Shown: piece by piece, positions 48,880-58,099 of the stretch
Position numbering within the stretch: the stretch's first letter is position 1
How the letters are laid out: the number at the start of each line of letters is the position of its first letter
NCBI GenBank assembly: GCA_963790335.1
Contig: CAWBOB010000001.1
Coordinates: forward strand, 62,001 to 126,000
DNA length: 64,000 nucleotides
Direction: 5' to 3'
From: JAOUEA01 sp963790335
Lineage (GTDB): Bacteria > Actinomycetota > UBA4738 > HRBIN12
Translations under genes and position numbers: made by a program
Notes under the pieces: model-generated
Seen by the model: only the letters and a program-made list of their open reading frames with translations
Databases searched by the model: none
Told to the model about the DNA's origin: nothing

Positions 48880-48951
48880 CGTTCTACGACCCCCTCGTAG
48901 GAACACCACCCCAGCGCGCGACCGGCTGAGCGATCGGCCGGTGCCCGGATG

Positions 48952-49365
48952 CTAGTGGCCCGATGCGGCCGCGTCCGACACCTGCCACTCGACCCGGGGG
49001 GCGTCAGACCACAGGCGCTCGAGCTCGTAGTAGGCGCGCTCCTCCTCGCCGAAGACGTGGATCACGACGTCGAAGTAGTCCAGGAGCCACCAGCCACCTT
49101 CCGGCTCCCCCTCGCGCCGCATCGGCTTCACCCCGAGTTCGCGCAGGGACTCCTCGATCGCGTCGATCAGGCTGCGGATCTGGCGCCGGCTCGCGGCCGA
49201 GCAGATCACGAAGAAGTCGGTGATCACGATGATCTCGTGCACGTCGAGCACGATGATGTCGGTGGCGTGCTTGTCGGCGGCGGCACGGGCTGCGGCGATC
49301 GCCACGTCGCGACTGGGCGGCAGCGCGTGCGCGTCCGCTGCCCTGTTGCTCCGCTCCTGCGTCAA
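48952..49365 (-). CDS. rsfS: Ribosomal silencing factor RsfS
   Basis: RsfS/Iojap protein of 137 residues that binds L14 and blocks subunit joining when nutrients are scarce. IIVLDVHEIIVITDFFVICSA and GWWLLDYFDVVIHVF are the family blocks. The start is a TTG that overlaps the stop of the upstream gene (TTGA). The order nadD-LytR_C-rsfS is typical for actinobacteria. Confidence 0.94.
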   Translation of the reverse strand: MTQERSNRAADAHALPPSRDVAIAAARAAADKHATDIIVLDVHEIIVITDFFVICSAASRRQIRSLIDAIEESLRELGVKPMRREGEPEGGWWLLDYFDVVIHVFGEEERAYYELERLWSDAPRVEWQVSDAAASGH

Positions 49366-50465
49366 GCCGTGAAGTCCTTCCCGACCACGATCACGATGTC
49401 ACCGACGTTCGATGGTACCGCCGACACCGTCACCCGCCCGACCCCGAGCGCAGCCTTCGCCGCTCGGGCGTCGGCCTCGAACTCGGCGCCGTTCGCGTAC
49501 ACCTCGGTCCGCTCCACGTCGAATGCCTGCGCGTTCTGCGCCAGCACCACCCGGAAACCTGCCGGGATGATGCGCGCGGCCACCGCTTCGCCGATGCCCG
49601 GCACGCCGCTGCCGTTCTGCACGATCGTCGAGACGGGCGTCGGGCGCCCGAGGCTCTCGGACAGCAGGGCGTCGAGGGCGGGGAACTCGGGCAGCACGGT
49701 GCTCGGACCGACGCGCTTCGTGGGCAGGTCGAGCAACTCCGCCCCGGCCGCGTCGGACCAGATCGCCCTCACGGCGTCGGCGTCGTCGGTCTGCGTCGAT
49801 CCGTCGGGCAACTCGGGAGGCTCGGCGAGGAGCGCTCCCAGCACGATCTCCCAGCGAGCGCCGGACTCGGCCGTCGCAGCGGCGAGGAACGCCTTGACCT
49901 GGGCACCGCTCATGGTGATCTCGCCGGGTCCGAGCACGTCGGTGGCGGTCGGATAGGCATCGGTGAGGGTCACGCTGAGCCCGCCGGTGTCGTCGACCAT
50001 CGCCTCGAGATCCCTCAGCGAGACGACGACGAAGTGATCGATCCAGGAGCCGGCCAGGTTCGAGAGCGCGACTCGCATCGACGCTGGGGGCAGCGCCGCC
50101 ACCCCGGCGGTCGACGCCTCGCCTTGACCGGGCACGATGAGTGAGAGCTCGGCCGACAAGGGCGCGACGAACGGATCCCCGCTCGCCGGCACGCCGATCA
50201 TCGCGAGTGCCGGCGCCGGTCCGCCCGAGACCTCGAGGGCAAGCACCATGGAAGCCGAAGGCTCCCGGTTCCCCGCCGCACCATCGTCGGGGTCCGGCGC
50301 GACGTCGCCACCCCCATCACGCCCAAGCAGGTAGGCGCCGAGACCGCCGATCACGAGCACGGCGGCAACACCGACGGCGATACTGCGCCGGGCCCTCCGG
50401 GCGCGAGCTCCACGCTCCACGCGGGAGGGCGACGACGAGTGCTCGGGCGTCGCTCGTCGACTCAT
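49362..50465 (-). CDS. LytR C-terminal domain envelope protein
   Basis: A 367-residue protein with a basic N-terminus, a membrane segment near residues 28-48 (AVGVAAVLVIGGLGAYLL), an outer domain that resembles a degenerate LCP fold (near 70-240), and a C-terminal LytR_C domain (about 265-360, STIVQNGSGVPGIGEAVA). The usual LCP arginines for polyprenyl phosphate are not evident, so transferase activity is doubtful. Its place between nadD and rsfS is conserved. The ATG overlaps the nadD stop (ATGA). Confidence 0.8.
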   Translation of the reverse strand: MSRRATPEHSSSPSRVERGARARRARRSIAVGVAAVLVIGGLGAYLLGRDGGGDVAPDPDDGAAGNREPSASMVLALEVSGGPAPALAMIGVPASGDPFVAPLSAELSLIVPGQGEASTAGVAALPPASMRVALSNLAGSWIDHFVVVSLRDLEAMVDDTGGLSVTLTDAYPTATDVLGPGEITMSGAQVKAFLAAATAESGARWEIVLGALLAEPPELPDGSTQTDDADAVRAIWSDAAGAELLDLPTKRVGPSTVLPEFPALDALLSESLGRPTPVSTIVQNGSGVPGIGEAVAARIIPAGFRVVLAQNAQAFDVERTEVYANGAEFEADARAAKAALGVGRVTVSAVPSNVGDIVIVVGKDFTA

Positions 50466-51058
50466 CGGTACAGGCCCGCCTTCTCGATGTAGCTCTTCAC
50501 GCCCTCGGGCACCAGGTACCGGATCGGCCGCTCGGCGTGCACCCTGGTGCGCACGTCGGTCGAGGAGATCGCGAGCGCGGGCACGTTCATGACGGTGATG
50601 CCGGGGTGCTTCGTGGGGGCGTGCGCCTCGAACGCCTCGAGATCGAACCCCGGCCGGGTGGCCGCGATGAAGTGAGCCAGCGCGAAGAGCTCGTCGGGCT
50701 CCTTCCATTGCACGATCTCGAGCACGGCGTCGGCGCCGGTGATGAAGAACAGGTCGGTGCCCTCCCCACGCTCATGCCTCAGCTCTCGGAGGGTCTCGAC
50801 GGCGTAGGTCGGCCCGTCGCGATCCACCTCGACGCGCGAGACCCCGAACAGCGGGTTCGATGCTGTGGCGATCACGGTCATGAGGTAGCGATCCTCGGCC
50901 GGCGACACGACGCCGTGTGCCTTCATCCACGGGCGGCCCGTCGGCACGAACACGACCTCGTCGAGCTCGAACTGGGCCAGCGCCTCCTCGGCTGTGACCA
51001 GGTGCCCGTAGTGGATCGGGTCGAACGTGCCGCCCATGATGCCGAGGCGGATCCTCAC
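50462..51058 (-). CDS. nadD: Nicotinate-nucleotide adenylyltransferase
   Basis: NAD synthesis enzyme of 198 residues (nicotinate mononucleotide to deamido-NAD). GGTFDPIHYGHL is the HxGH nucleotidyltransferase motif, and ISSTDVRTRV the ISSTxxR motif. The GTG at 51058 is chosen because TAGGAT (51066-51071, minus strand) ends seven bases upstream; the open frame continues upstream for 20 residues without conservation. It heads its own leaderless transcript with the LytR_C and rsfS genes. Confidence 0.95.
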   Translation of the reverse strand: MRIRLGIMGGTFDPIHYGHLVTAEEALAQFELDEVVFVPTGRPWMKAHGVVSPAEDRYLMTVIATASNPLFGVSRVEVDRDGPTYAVETLRELRHERGEGTDLFFITGADAVLEIVQWKEPDELFALAHFIAATRPGFDLEAFEAHAPTKHPGITVMNVPALAISSTDVRTRVHAERPIRYLVPEGVKSYIEKAGLYR

Positions 51059-51122
51059 GCCACCCATCCTAGTGGCCTCGGGCCGCGCCCCCGGGAGGAG
51101 GTCGACGCCGGGACGCACGTGC

Positions 51123-51575
51123 TCACCCGCGCTCCGCCGAGAGGAAGCGCTCGAGGTCGGCGATGTGCTTGCGATGGTGCAGCGCTCCGGATTCCTCGAA
51201 CCACTCGACCGCCTCGGGAGACGGTTCGTCGATCGCGCCGAACGCGTCCACCATGCGGTGGCGTGACTCGTCGAAGCGCTGGCGCACGAGCACCGGGCTC
51301 AACGTGCGTGACATCTCGAACCACGTTCGGTTCTGGCGCTCGATCGTCTCGCGGGTCTCCTCGGTCACCTCCGCCACGCCGAGACGCATGGCCTCGAGGT
51401 GGGACACGCACTCCCTCATCCACCCCGCCAGGTGGAACATGGCGTCCTTCGGCGACCAACCGTCTGGTGTGAGCGTCGGCTCCTCGAACCGATCGAGCGG
51501 TACGCGCTCGAAAACCTCGCGGATGGCACGCCACGACGCATCTTCCTCGGCGAGCAGGCGGTCGGCCTCGGTCAC
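51123..51575 (-). CDS. DinB-like metal-dependent protein
   Basis: A 150-residue four-helix protein of the DinB/maleylpyruvate isomerase N-terminal type. DGWSPKDAMFHLAGWMRE carries the first histidine ligand and LHHRKHIADLE the C-terminal ones, near residues 44 and 132-140. Members include thiol-dependent S-transferases that use mycothiol or bacillithiol; the substrate is unknown. The GTG overlaps the obg stop (GTGA), an unusual passenger in the obg-nadD interval. Confidence 0.78.
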   Translation of the reverse strand: MTEADRLLAEEDASWRAIREVFERVPLDRFEEPTLTPDGWSPKDAMFHLAGWMRECVSHLEAMRLGVAEVTEETRETIERQNRTWFEMSRTLSPVLVRQRFDESRHRMVDAFGAIDEPSPEAVEWFEESGALHHRKHIADLERFLSAERG

Positions 51576-52855
51576 TCGTCACCCTGCGCGAGGTTCGATC
51601 CGGAACCGACCGGCGCCTCGTCGTCGGGCCGATACTCGAAGACCCGGTCCAGGATCGCCACCTCGTCGCCTCGTCGAGCCCCCATCGACGCGAGCGCCCG
51701 CTCCACGCCTTCCTTGCGGATCCTGCTCTGCAGGGTCTCGACCGCGCCCTCGTCGTCGAGATCGGTCTCGAGCACCCATCGCTCCACCGACCGTCCGGTC
51801 ACCCGCCACCGCGAGCCCGACTCGCGCGAGACCGTGAACCGGGGTCGGCCGGGTCGGAGCACGACGTGCGAGCGTCGATCGGGCTCGTCGCTCGCGGCGT
51901 CGCGCGCGAGCAGGCGGAGGCGCTCGAGCAGCTCGTCGAGCCCATCACCGGACACCGCCGAGGTGACGATCGTGCCGGCACCCAGGGCACTCGCAGCAGC
52001 GGCTGCCTCGTCGACCAGGTCGGCCTTGGCGCCGACCACGACGGCAGGCTTCGCGGGCAGCTCAGGGTCGTAGGCCCCGAGCTCATCGCGAAGGGTGCGG
52101 AGATCGCCGGACGGGTCCGGCGCCGAGAGGTCGACGACGAGCACCAGCGCGCGGCACCGCACGATGTGTCGGAGGAATCGATGCCCCAGACCCTTGCCCC
52201 CGCTGGCTCCCTCGATGAGCCCCGGGATGTCGGCCACCACGAACCGATCGTCGCCTTCCGCCACGCCGAGGTTCGGCGTGAGGGTCGTGAAGGGATAGTC
52301 CGCGACCTTGGGTGTGGCGGCCGTGAGCCGCGAGAGCAGCGTGGACTTGCCGGCGTTGGGAAGCCCCACCAGGCCGATGTCGGCGACGGTCCGGAGCTCG
52401 ACCCGAAGCCGCCTCTGCTCGCCGTCCTCACCCGGCTCGGCGGTGCGTGGCACCCGGTTGCGGGCGCTCGCGAAGGCGACGTTGCCGCGCCCTCCTCGGC
52501 CGCCCCGGGCGACGACGGCGCGGGCGCCCTCGCCCACGAGATCGGCGACGAGACCCCGATCGTCGAAGACCACCGTGCCGTCGGGCACGGCCACGGTGAG
52601 GTCGGCGCCAGCCGCACCGTCACGGTTCGACTTCCGGCCCGGCTCGCCGCCTCGAGCCTTCTGATGGGGGTGATCGGCGAGCCACGAGAGGTCGTGCACG
52701 CCGCGTGCGACCTCGAACACGACGGATCCGCCGTCACCTCCGTTGCCTCCGTCGGGACCACCCCGAGGCTTGAAGGGCTCGGAGTGCAACGACGCCGAGC
52801 CGTTGCCACCGCGCCCCGCGGTCGCGAAGACCGTGCACTCGTCGACGAACGCCAT
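51572..52855 (-). CDS. obg: GTPase Obg/CgtA
   Basis: Ribosome-associated GTPase of 427 residues: Gly-rich Obg fold (1-155, ATAGRGGNGSASLHSEPFKP), G domain with GLPNAGKSTLLSRLT, DIPGLIEGASGGKGLG and the AKAD-type G4 (VGAKADLVD), and a C-terminal OCT domain near 345-415. It works in 50S assembly and stress response. The ATG at 52855 follows TAGGCT (52863-52868, minus strand) by seven bases, so it is probably leaderless and transcribed apart from rpmA, although obg follows rplU-rpmA in order. Confidence 0.95.
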   Translation of the reverse strand: MAFVDECTVFATAGRGGNGSASLHSEPFKPRGGPDGGNGGDGGSVVFEVARGVHDLSWLADHPHQKARGGEPGRKSNRDGAAGADLTVAVPDGTVVFDDRGLVADLVGEGARAVVARGGRGGRGNVAFASARNRVPRTAEPGEDGEQRRLRVELRTVADIGLVGLPNAGKSTLLSRLTAATPKVADYPFTTLTPNLGVAEGDDRFVVADIPGLIEGASGGKGLGHRFLRHIVRCRALVLVVDLSAPDPSGDLRTLRDELGAYDPELPAKPAVVVGAKADLVDEAAAAASALGAGTIVTSAVSGDGLDELLERLRLLARDAASDEPDRRSHVVLRPGRPRFTVSRESGSRWRVTGRSVERWVLETDLDDEGAVETLQSRIRKEGVERALASMGARRGDEVAILDRVFEYRPDDEAPVGSGSNLAQGDE

Positions 52856-52906
52856 GCTCGTCAGCCTACGGTGGTCGAGCCGTGATGGGCCGGAGATGAT
52901 ACGGCC
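52856..52906. promoter_or_regulatory. Divergent leaderless promoters of obg and the 52907 gene
   Basis: TAGGCT at 52863-52868 on the minus strand lies seven bases before the obg ATG. On the plus strand GATGAT at 52895-52900 lies six bases before the ATG at 52907; it is a weaker match. The whole intergenic space is only 51 bases. Confidence 0.4.
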
Positions 52907-53344
52907 ATGCCGGATCCGGTCACCGTCTGGAGGGTCGTGCTTCGTCGTGGCGACGTGAAGGAGCGTGAGGGCGTCCTGCGCCTCGACGAGGACGCGCTCG
53001 TATTCGAGGATGCAGCGACGGCCGGCGAGACGCGTACGGCGTTCTCGGCCATCAGGTCGGCCAAACGGCTGCGTGGGTCGCCGGTGCTCCTGGTCACGCA
53101 CGACGACGGGGGCGAGGTCGTTCGGATCGCGTTCTACTTCGCGCAGCCGCCGCCGCTGGACATGCCGGCCGCGGGCGCGTCCGAGCGATCGAGGGAGCGA
53201 CCGGTGAGCCCGCTGGCCTCTGCACGCTCATCGAAGCGCCGTCACCAGCGCGACAACGTGAGGTATCTCACGGCTCGGGCCGGCCGCATGAAGGGACCGA
53301 TCGACGCCTGGGTGGTGGAGATCAGAACCCGGACGGAGGGCTGA
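52907..53344 (+). CDS. Hypothetical protein, possibly PH/GRAM-like
   Basis: A 145-residue protein. The first 80 residues (EGVLRLDEDALVFEDAATAG, then TAFSAIRSAKRLRGSPVLLV) look like a small beta-barrel of the PH/GRAM kind, and the C-terminal 60 are basic and disordered. No family is recognised with certainty. It lies between obg and rpmA but on the other strand, ending seven bases before the rpmA stop. Confidence 0.6.
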   Translation: MPDPVTVWRVVLRRGDVKEREGVLRLDEDALVFEDAATAGETRTAFSAIRSAKRLRGSPVLLVTHDDGGEVVRIAFYFAQPPPLDMPAAGASERSRERPVSPLASARSSKRRHQRDNVRYLTARAGRMKGPIDAWVVEIRTRTEG

Positions 53345-53351
53345 GCGGCCC

Positions 53352-53609
53352 TCAGGACCCGGCGGCCAGGACCGAGGCGAACGTGCGCCCACGCGACTGG
53401 CTGAACGTCACCTGGCCTTCGCGCAGGGCGAACAGCGTGTCGTCGCCGCCCTTCCCTACCCCGTCACCGGGGTGGATGCGGGTGCCGCGCTGGCGCACGA
53501 TGATCGAGCCCGCGGTGACCGTCTCGCCTCCGTAGGCCTTCACGCCGAGACGCTTGGCATTGGAATCGCGGCCGTTCCGGGACGAGCCGCCGCCCTTCTT
53601 GTGTGCCAT
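53352..53609 (-). CDS. rpmA: 50S ribosomal protein L27
   Basis: L27 of 85 residues. MAHKKGGGSSRNGRDSNAKR at the start reaches the peptidyl-transferase centre in the ribosome; there is no cleavable N-terminal extension like that in Firmicutes. GTRIHPGDGVGKGGDDTLFA is also typical. A GGAGA ribosome site precedes the ATG. It follows rplU by 33 bases. Confidence 0.97.
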   Translation of the reverse strand: MAHKKGGGSSRNGRDSNAKRLGVKAYGGETVTAGSIIVRQRGTRIHPGDGVGKGGDDTLFALREGQVTFSQSRGRTFASVLAAGS

Positions 53610-53642
53610 CAGGTCTCCGAGCCTAGCAAAGGACAGCCGGGC

Positions 53643-54173
53643 CTACGCCGAGTCCTCGTCGGCGGCAGGCTCCGATGCGTCGGCGGATGGGCCCGTGGTC
53701 GGCTTCTTCGCGGCCGTGGTCTTCTTCGCCGTCGTCTTCTTCGCGGCGGCGGTCTTCTTCGAAGCGGTCGTGGCCTTCTTCGCCGTCGTCTTCTTCGCGA
53801 CCGTGGCCTTCTTCGCCGCGGTCGTTGTCTTCTCCGTCGTCTTCTTCGAGCCCGTGTCCTTGGCGGAGCCGAGGCTCACGCTCTCGATCTCGAGGAGGGT
53901 CAGCAGTTGCCGGTGACCTGCGCGCTGCGCGTAGCCGCTCTTCGGCCGGTACTTGAAGATGCGGACCTTGTCGCCCTTCTTCTCCCCGAGCGGCTTCGCG
54001 GTGACCGATGCCTTCGCGGCTTCGGCACCGACGTGGGTACCCCCGTCGTCGTCGACCACGAGCAGCGGCTGGAACGTGACCGTCTCGCCCTCGTGCACGA
54101 TCTTCTCCACCTCGATCACGTCACCGGCCTGCACCTTCTGCTGCTTGCCACCGGTCTTGATCACCGCATACAT
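53643..54173 (-). CDS. rplU: 50S ribosomal protein L21 with long Lys/Ala/Thr-rich tail
   Basis: The first 100 residues (MYAVIKTGGKQQKVQAGDVI to the GHRQLLTLLEI end) are a normal L21. The protein is 176 residues, about 70 longer than usual, because of a low-complexity C-terminal tail built from AKKTT-like repeats and ending in an acidic stretch (ASEPAADEDSA). The tail resembles histone-H1-like basic domains and should be disordered. A GGAGGG ribosome site precedes the ATG. The frame through the tail is intact. Confidence 0.95.
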   Translation of the reverse strand: MYAVIKTGGKQQKVQAGDVIEVEKIVHEGETVTFQPLLVVDDDGGTHVGAEAAKASVTAKPLGEKKGDKVRIFKYRPKSGYAQRAGHRQLLTLLEIESVSLGSAKDTGSKKTTEKTTTAAKKATVAKKTTAKKATTASKKTAAAKKTTAKKTTAAKKPTTGPSADASEPAADEDSA

Positions 54174-54226
54174 GGGTCCCTCCAAGGTTGGCGGCCTTGC
54201 GGCATCGGAGCGCCGCGAGGCTCCGC

Positions 54227-56413
54227 TCACGATTCGTAGTTGATCAGGATGCCCCGGCCTTCGCAGGTCGGACAGGTCTCGGAGAACGACTCGACCAGGC
54301 CAGAGGATACGCGCTTGCGCGTGACCTGCATCAGGCCGAGCGGTCCGATCTCGAACACCTGGCTCCGCGTCTTGTCGAGCGCCATGGCCTGCTTCATCGT
54401 CTCCTCGACCTTGCCCTTGTTCTTCTCGAGCAGCATGTCGATGAAGTCCACGACGATGATGCCTCCGATGTCGCGCAGTCGCAGCTGCCGGGCGACTTCC
54501 TTCGCAGCTTCGAGGTTGGTGTTGACGACGGTTTCCTCGAGGTTGGTCTTGCCCACGCTCTTGCCGGTGTTGACGTCGACGATCGTCATCGCCTCGGTGC
54601 GCTCGATGATCAGGTAGCCGCCGCTCGGCAACCAGACCTTGCGATCGAGCGTCTTGTGGATCTGCTCCTCGATCCGGTGCTCCTCGAAGGCCGGCAACCT
54701 GCCCGTGTGCAAGGTGACCTTGGGCTCGAGGTCGGGCGCGATGTCGCGCACGTAGGTGAGCACCTGCTCGTGCACCCGCGGGGAATCGGTGACGAGCCCG
54801 CGGAACTCCTCGTCGGTGAACAGATCCCGGAAGACGCGCAGGGTGAGCTCGGGCTCCTCGTACAGCACCGCGGGCGCCTTCACCTTCTTCGCTCGATGCT
54901 GGATGTCGTCCCACAGCCCGATGAGGCGCTGCATGTCATGGACGAACGCCTCCTCGGCGGCACCCTCGGCAGCGGTTCGCACGATCACACCGTGCCCCTT
55001 GGGCTGCACCTTCCGCAGGATGGTCTTCAGTCGCTTGCGCTCGTCGTCGGGGAGCCGGCGGCTGATGCCCGACAGATCCTGATCGGGCGCGAGCACCAGG
55101 TAGCGCCCGGGGAGCGAGATCTGCGCGGTGAGCCTGGCCCCCTTGCCGCCCATGGGGTCCTTGGTGATCTGCACCATGACGGCCTGGCCGGGTTTGAGCA
55201 CGTTCTCGATGCGGGGCGCCGGACCCTCGAGATCCTCGGGTCGATAGTTGACCTCGCCGGCGTAGAGCACCCCGTTGCGCCCCCGCCCGATGTCGACGAA
55301 GGCGGCCTCCATGCCCGGCAGCACGTTCTGCACGCGGCCGAGGTACACGTTGCCGACCATCGACGTCGCACCCTGCCGGGTCACGTAGTGCTGGACGAGC
55401 ACGTCCTCCTCGAGCACGGCGATCTGATCGCGCTCCCCTCGTTCGGTGATGACCATCAGCTTGTCGGTGATGCGAGGCGGAAGGATCGCCGGCTCCCGCC
55501 GTCGCCGCTGGTCCCGGCTGCCACGACCGGTGCGGCTGCGGCTGCCCTTGATGCTTCGGGTGGGACCGCCGGCGGCGACCTGATCCTCGACCGAGATGTC
55601 CTTGGCCTTCGACCGACGGGCCCGCCCCTCGCCCCGGCCGTCGCCCTTGGCGTCGTTGCGGTCGCCCGGCGCGGTGGCCGGATCCGCGGCTGCGGTCGTG
55701 CGCGCCCCACCGTCGGGCCTCGCCGCCGATCCTGATCCACCTCTCGATCCTCTGCGACCGCTGGTGCGGCGCGAGCTCGGGCCCGAGCTATCGGGCGCAG
55801 CGTCGTCCCGCTGGGACGCTGCGGACTGCGGTTCGGGAGCCACCTCGACGCCATCGTCGCCGGATGAGACTGCGGCGGCGCGATCGCCCGCCCCTGCCCC
55901 GCCTCGCCCTCGTCCTCCACGCCGCCTGCGGCGCCGGCTGGATCCGGGTGTCGCCGGAGCGCCGTTCCCGGAAGCGGCGGCGCTCTCCGCGGGCGAATCG
56001 CCGGCAGCCTCTGGCTCGCTCATCGCGGCCGGATCGCTCGCGGTTGGTCGGTCACTCGGACCGGCCGATTCGCGGTCGCCGGCGGTTGCGGCCTTGGTCT
56101 CGCCGGTCGCGCCCCGACCGCCGCCCGATCCACGGCCGCCACGTCCCCGGCCACCTCGGGAGCGAGGACGCGCCCCAGCCTTCGGACCGGAGTCATCGTC
56201 ACGTCTGGAGCCCTCAGCCTGCTCGGGCGACCGCTCCTCAGGGGCAACCGCCTGCTTCCGCGGAGCAGCTCGGGGGGGCCCGGACCCGGTGTCGTCGCTC
56301 CGCCGCGGCGCCTTCGGGGCGGACGTCGGGAGGGGTGCCCCTCGCTTGAAGGCGGCGATGCGCTCATCCACCTCGGGCGCCTTCGGGGACGCGGTGTCGG
56401 TCTGATGGTCCAC
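54227..56413 (-). CDS. rne: Ribonuclease E/G
   Basis: Endoribonuclease of 728 residues for mRNA decay and rRNA processing. The N-terminal 290 residues are disordered and rich in Gly, Arg, Pro and Ser (SRGGRGRGGRGSGGGRG region), then comes the S1 domain (NVYLGRVQNVLPGMEAAFVDIG), the 5'-sensor/RNase H region, the DNase I-like active site VDVNTGKSVGK and VDFIDM, and the zinc link CPTCEGRG near the end. The disordered part stands before the catalytic domain, as in actinobacterial RNase E, not after it as in E. coli. The GTG at 56413 follows AGGAG by five bases; further upstream the frame is filler. Confidence 0.93.
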   Translation of the reverse strand: MDHQTDTASPKAPEVDERIAAFKRGAPLPTSAPKAPRRSDDTGSGPPRAAPRKQAVAPEERSPEQAEGSRRDDDSGPKAGARPRSRGGRGRGGRGSGGGRGATGETKAATAGDRESAGPSDRPTASDPAAMSEPEAAGDSPAESAAASGNGAPATPGSSRRRRRRGGRGRGGAGAGDRAAAVSSGDDGVEVAPEPQSAASQRDDAAPDSSGPSSRRTSGRRGSRGGSGSAARPDGGARTTAAADPATAPGDRNDAKGDGRGEGRARRSKAKDISVEDQVAAGGPTRSIKGSRSRTGRGSRDQRRRREPAILPPRITDKLMVITERGERDQIAVLEEDVLVQHYVTRQGATSMVGNVYLGRVQNVLPGMEAAFVDIGRGRNGVLYAGEVNYRPEDLEGPAPRIENVLKPGQAVMVQITKDPMGGKGARLTAQISLPGRYLVLAPDQDLSGISRRLPDDERKRLKTILRKVQPKGHGVIVRTAAEGAAEEAFVHDMQRLIGLWDDIQHRAKKVKAPAVLYEEPELTLRVFRDLFTDEEFRGLVTDSPRVHEQVLTYVRDIAPDLEPKVTLHTGRLPAFEEHRIEEQIHKTLDRKVWLPSGGYLIIERTEAMTIVDVNTGKSVGKTNLEETVVNTNLEAAKEVARQLRLRDIGGIIVVDFIDMLLEKNKGKVEETMKQAMALDKTRSQVFEIGPLGLMQVTRKRVSSGLVESFSETCPTCEGRGILINYES

Positions 56414-56925
56414 GGTCACTCCTCTCCGTCGGTGCGAACGGCCGCGCGAGCGTCGGAGAGAACGTGAGCAACGGAGCGTGCGTGCATCGTCGCCGCGGGT
56501 CGCGGCACGAAGGCGTATGCGCTCGAGGCACGGCGGGCGCCGCCCCCCGGGCCCTGCGCGAGATCGCGCACCCGGTACGTCCTGTCCGGCGCTTGCGTTC
56601 GCGCTCCTGGCCTGAACGGCCGGGCGGCGTCGCGCGCCTGTCGCTGGATCGATACCCCGCCTGCCGAGATGTCGGCCCCGACGGGAACGTCTGGCGCCAA
56701 GCATAACAGCGCTCGTTGCGCCGCTCGGTAGGCGCCCCGCATGCGAGCGTTCGGCCGCGGAGCCCGACGCTGACCCCCTCTGGCGTCCTGTCTGGCCAGA
56801 TGGACCGAAGCCTGCGGGGCACTGGCCTAGTTCCTCCGGACCACATCGAGGCGTTCCTGTCCCCCGGGGTGAACCCGGCGTTGGCCGGATACCGCCGTGG
56901 GCCGTTCGCGCCGATGATTCGTTGC
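56414..56925. promoter_or_regulatory. Long rne leader and divergent intergenic region
   Basis: This 512-base stretch has no convincing gene. On the minus strand an extended -10 box TGTTATGCT (core 56700-56705) would start an rne leader of about 280 bases, very GC-rich and able to fold. Long leaders allow RNase E to control its own mRNA in E. coli; the same here is a guess. Toward the plus-strand kinase gene, GATGAT at 56913-56918 lies seven bases before its ATG. Confidence 0.4.
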
Positions 56926-58099
56926 ATGAACGAGGTCGCGGCCCCTGCCCGCGTAGCCACGCTACCCGCACCACTGTCCCGCGTGCGGGTCCTGCTCGTC
57001 GATGACAACGACGGCTTCCGCGAATCGCTGGCGGTGCTGCTCGATTCCGACGAGATGACCGTCGTCGGGCAGGCTCCCGACGGGCGGCGCTGCGCTCGCC
57101 ATGATCGACGGGCTCGCTCCGGACGTCGTGCTGATGGACGTGCGCATGCCCGGGATGGACGGCATCGAGACGACGCGCGAGATGAAGGCGCGGTTCCCGG
57201 AGCTCGGCATCGTGGCCTTGACCGGTTCCGAGGATCAGCGGGCGGTGCGCGACATGCTCGTTGCCGGCGCGACGGGATACGTGCTGAAGGACAGCGACGG
57301 CGACGAGATCCTGCACGCGGTCCGTCAGGCGGTCACCGGCGGAGGCGTGCTCTCACCCGAGGTCACCCCCACCGTCATCGATGAGCTCACCGAAGCCCTC
57401 GGGCGCGAGCGGCGCCGGACCCGACAGCTCGAGATCGCCCAGGAAGCCTTGCTCGAGCGGGCGGCGCGCCGCCATGAGCTGATCTCGCGCCTCGGCCATG
57501 AGCTGCGCACACCGGTGACGGTCATCCTCGGAATGGCCCAGACGCTCGCGAAGGGCACGGCCCCAGAGCAGGACCGCGGGCCGATCCTCGAGAGCCTGGT
57601 CGATCGGGCGAACGGTCTCGCCCGGCTGGTGCACAGGTTCGAAGCCGCGGTCGAGGCCGGCATCACGGAGTGGGCCGACGTCGTCCAGGTCGCGCACGAG
57701 GTCGCCGAGGGGCGGCCCAGGGTCGAGGTGGTCGCATCGGGGCCAGCCATGGCGAGCCTCAACCGCACCGCCGCCCATCGCATCATCGAGGAGCTCGTCG
57801 ACAACGCCCTGGCCTTCTCGCCGCCGGATGCGCCGGTGACGATCGACGTGACGCTCGGGTCGTCTGGCCCCGAGGTTCGCGTGCGAGACCGGGGGCTCGG
57901 TATCGAGCCGGCGGCGTTGCACCGGATCTTCGAGCCGCTGGAGCAGGCGGAGAGCCTGAACACCCGCACCCACCCCGGCGTCGGGCTCGGCCTCACGCTC
58001 GCACGCATGTCGGCCAACGCCATGGATGGCGACGTCGAGCTGGAGTCCACCGGCGAGCAGGGCTCGACGTTCCTGTGGACGGTGACGCGGGCTACTTGA
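56926..58099 (+). CDS. Receiver-histidine kinase fusion (frameshifted)
   Basis: About 391 codons. Receiver domain at 20-140: VRVLLVDDNDGFRESL, the phosphorylation aspartate in VVLMDVRMPGMDG, ALTGSE and the lysine in YVLKDSD. It is followed by a coiled linker and a HisKA-type kinase core with SRLGHELRTPVTVILG, IIEELVDNALAFSP, VRDRGLGIEP and GVGLGLTLARMSAN. A shift near 57090 lies inside the receiver. There is no membrane segment and no separate output domain. The end overlaps the convergent rodA end by eight bases. Confidence 0.85.
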
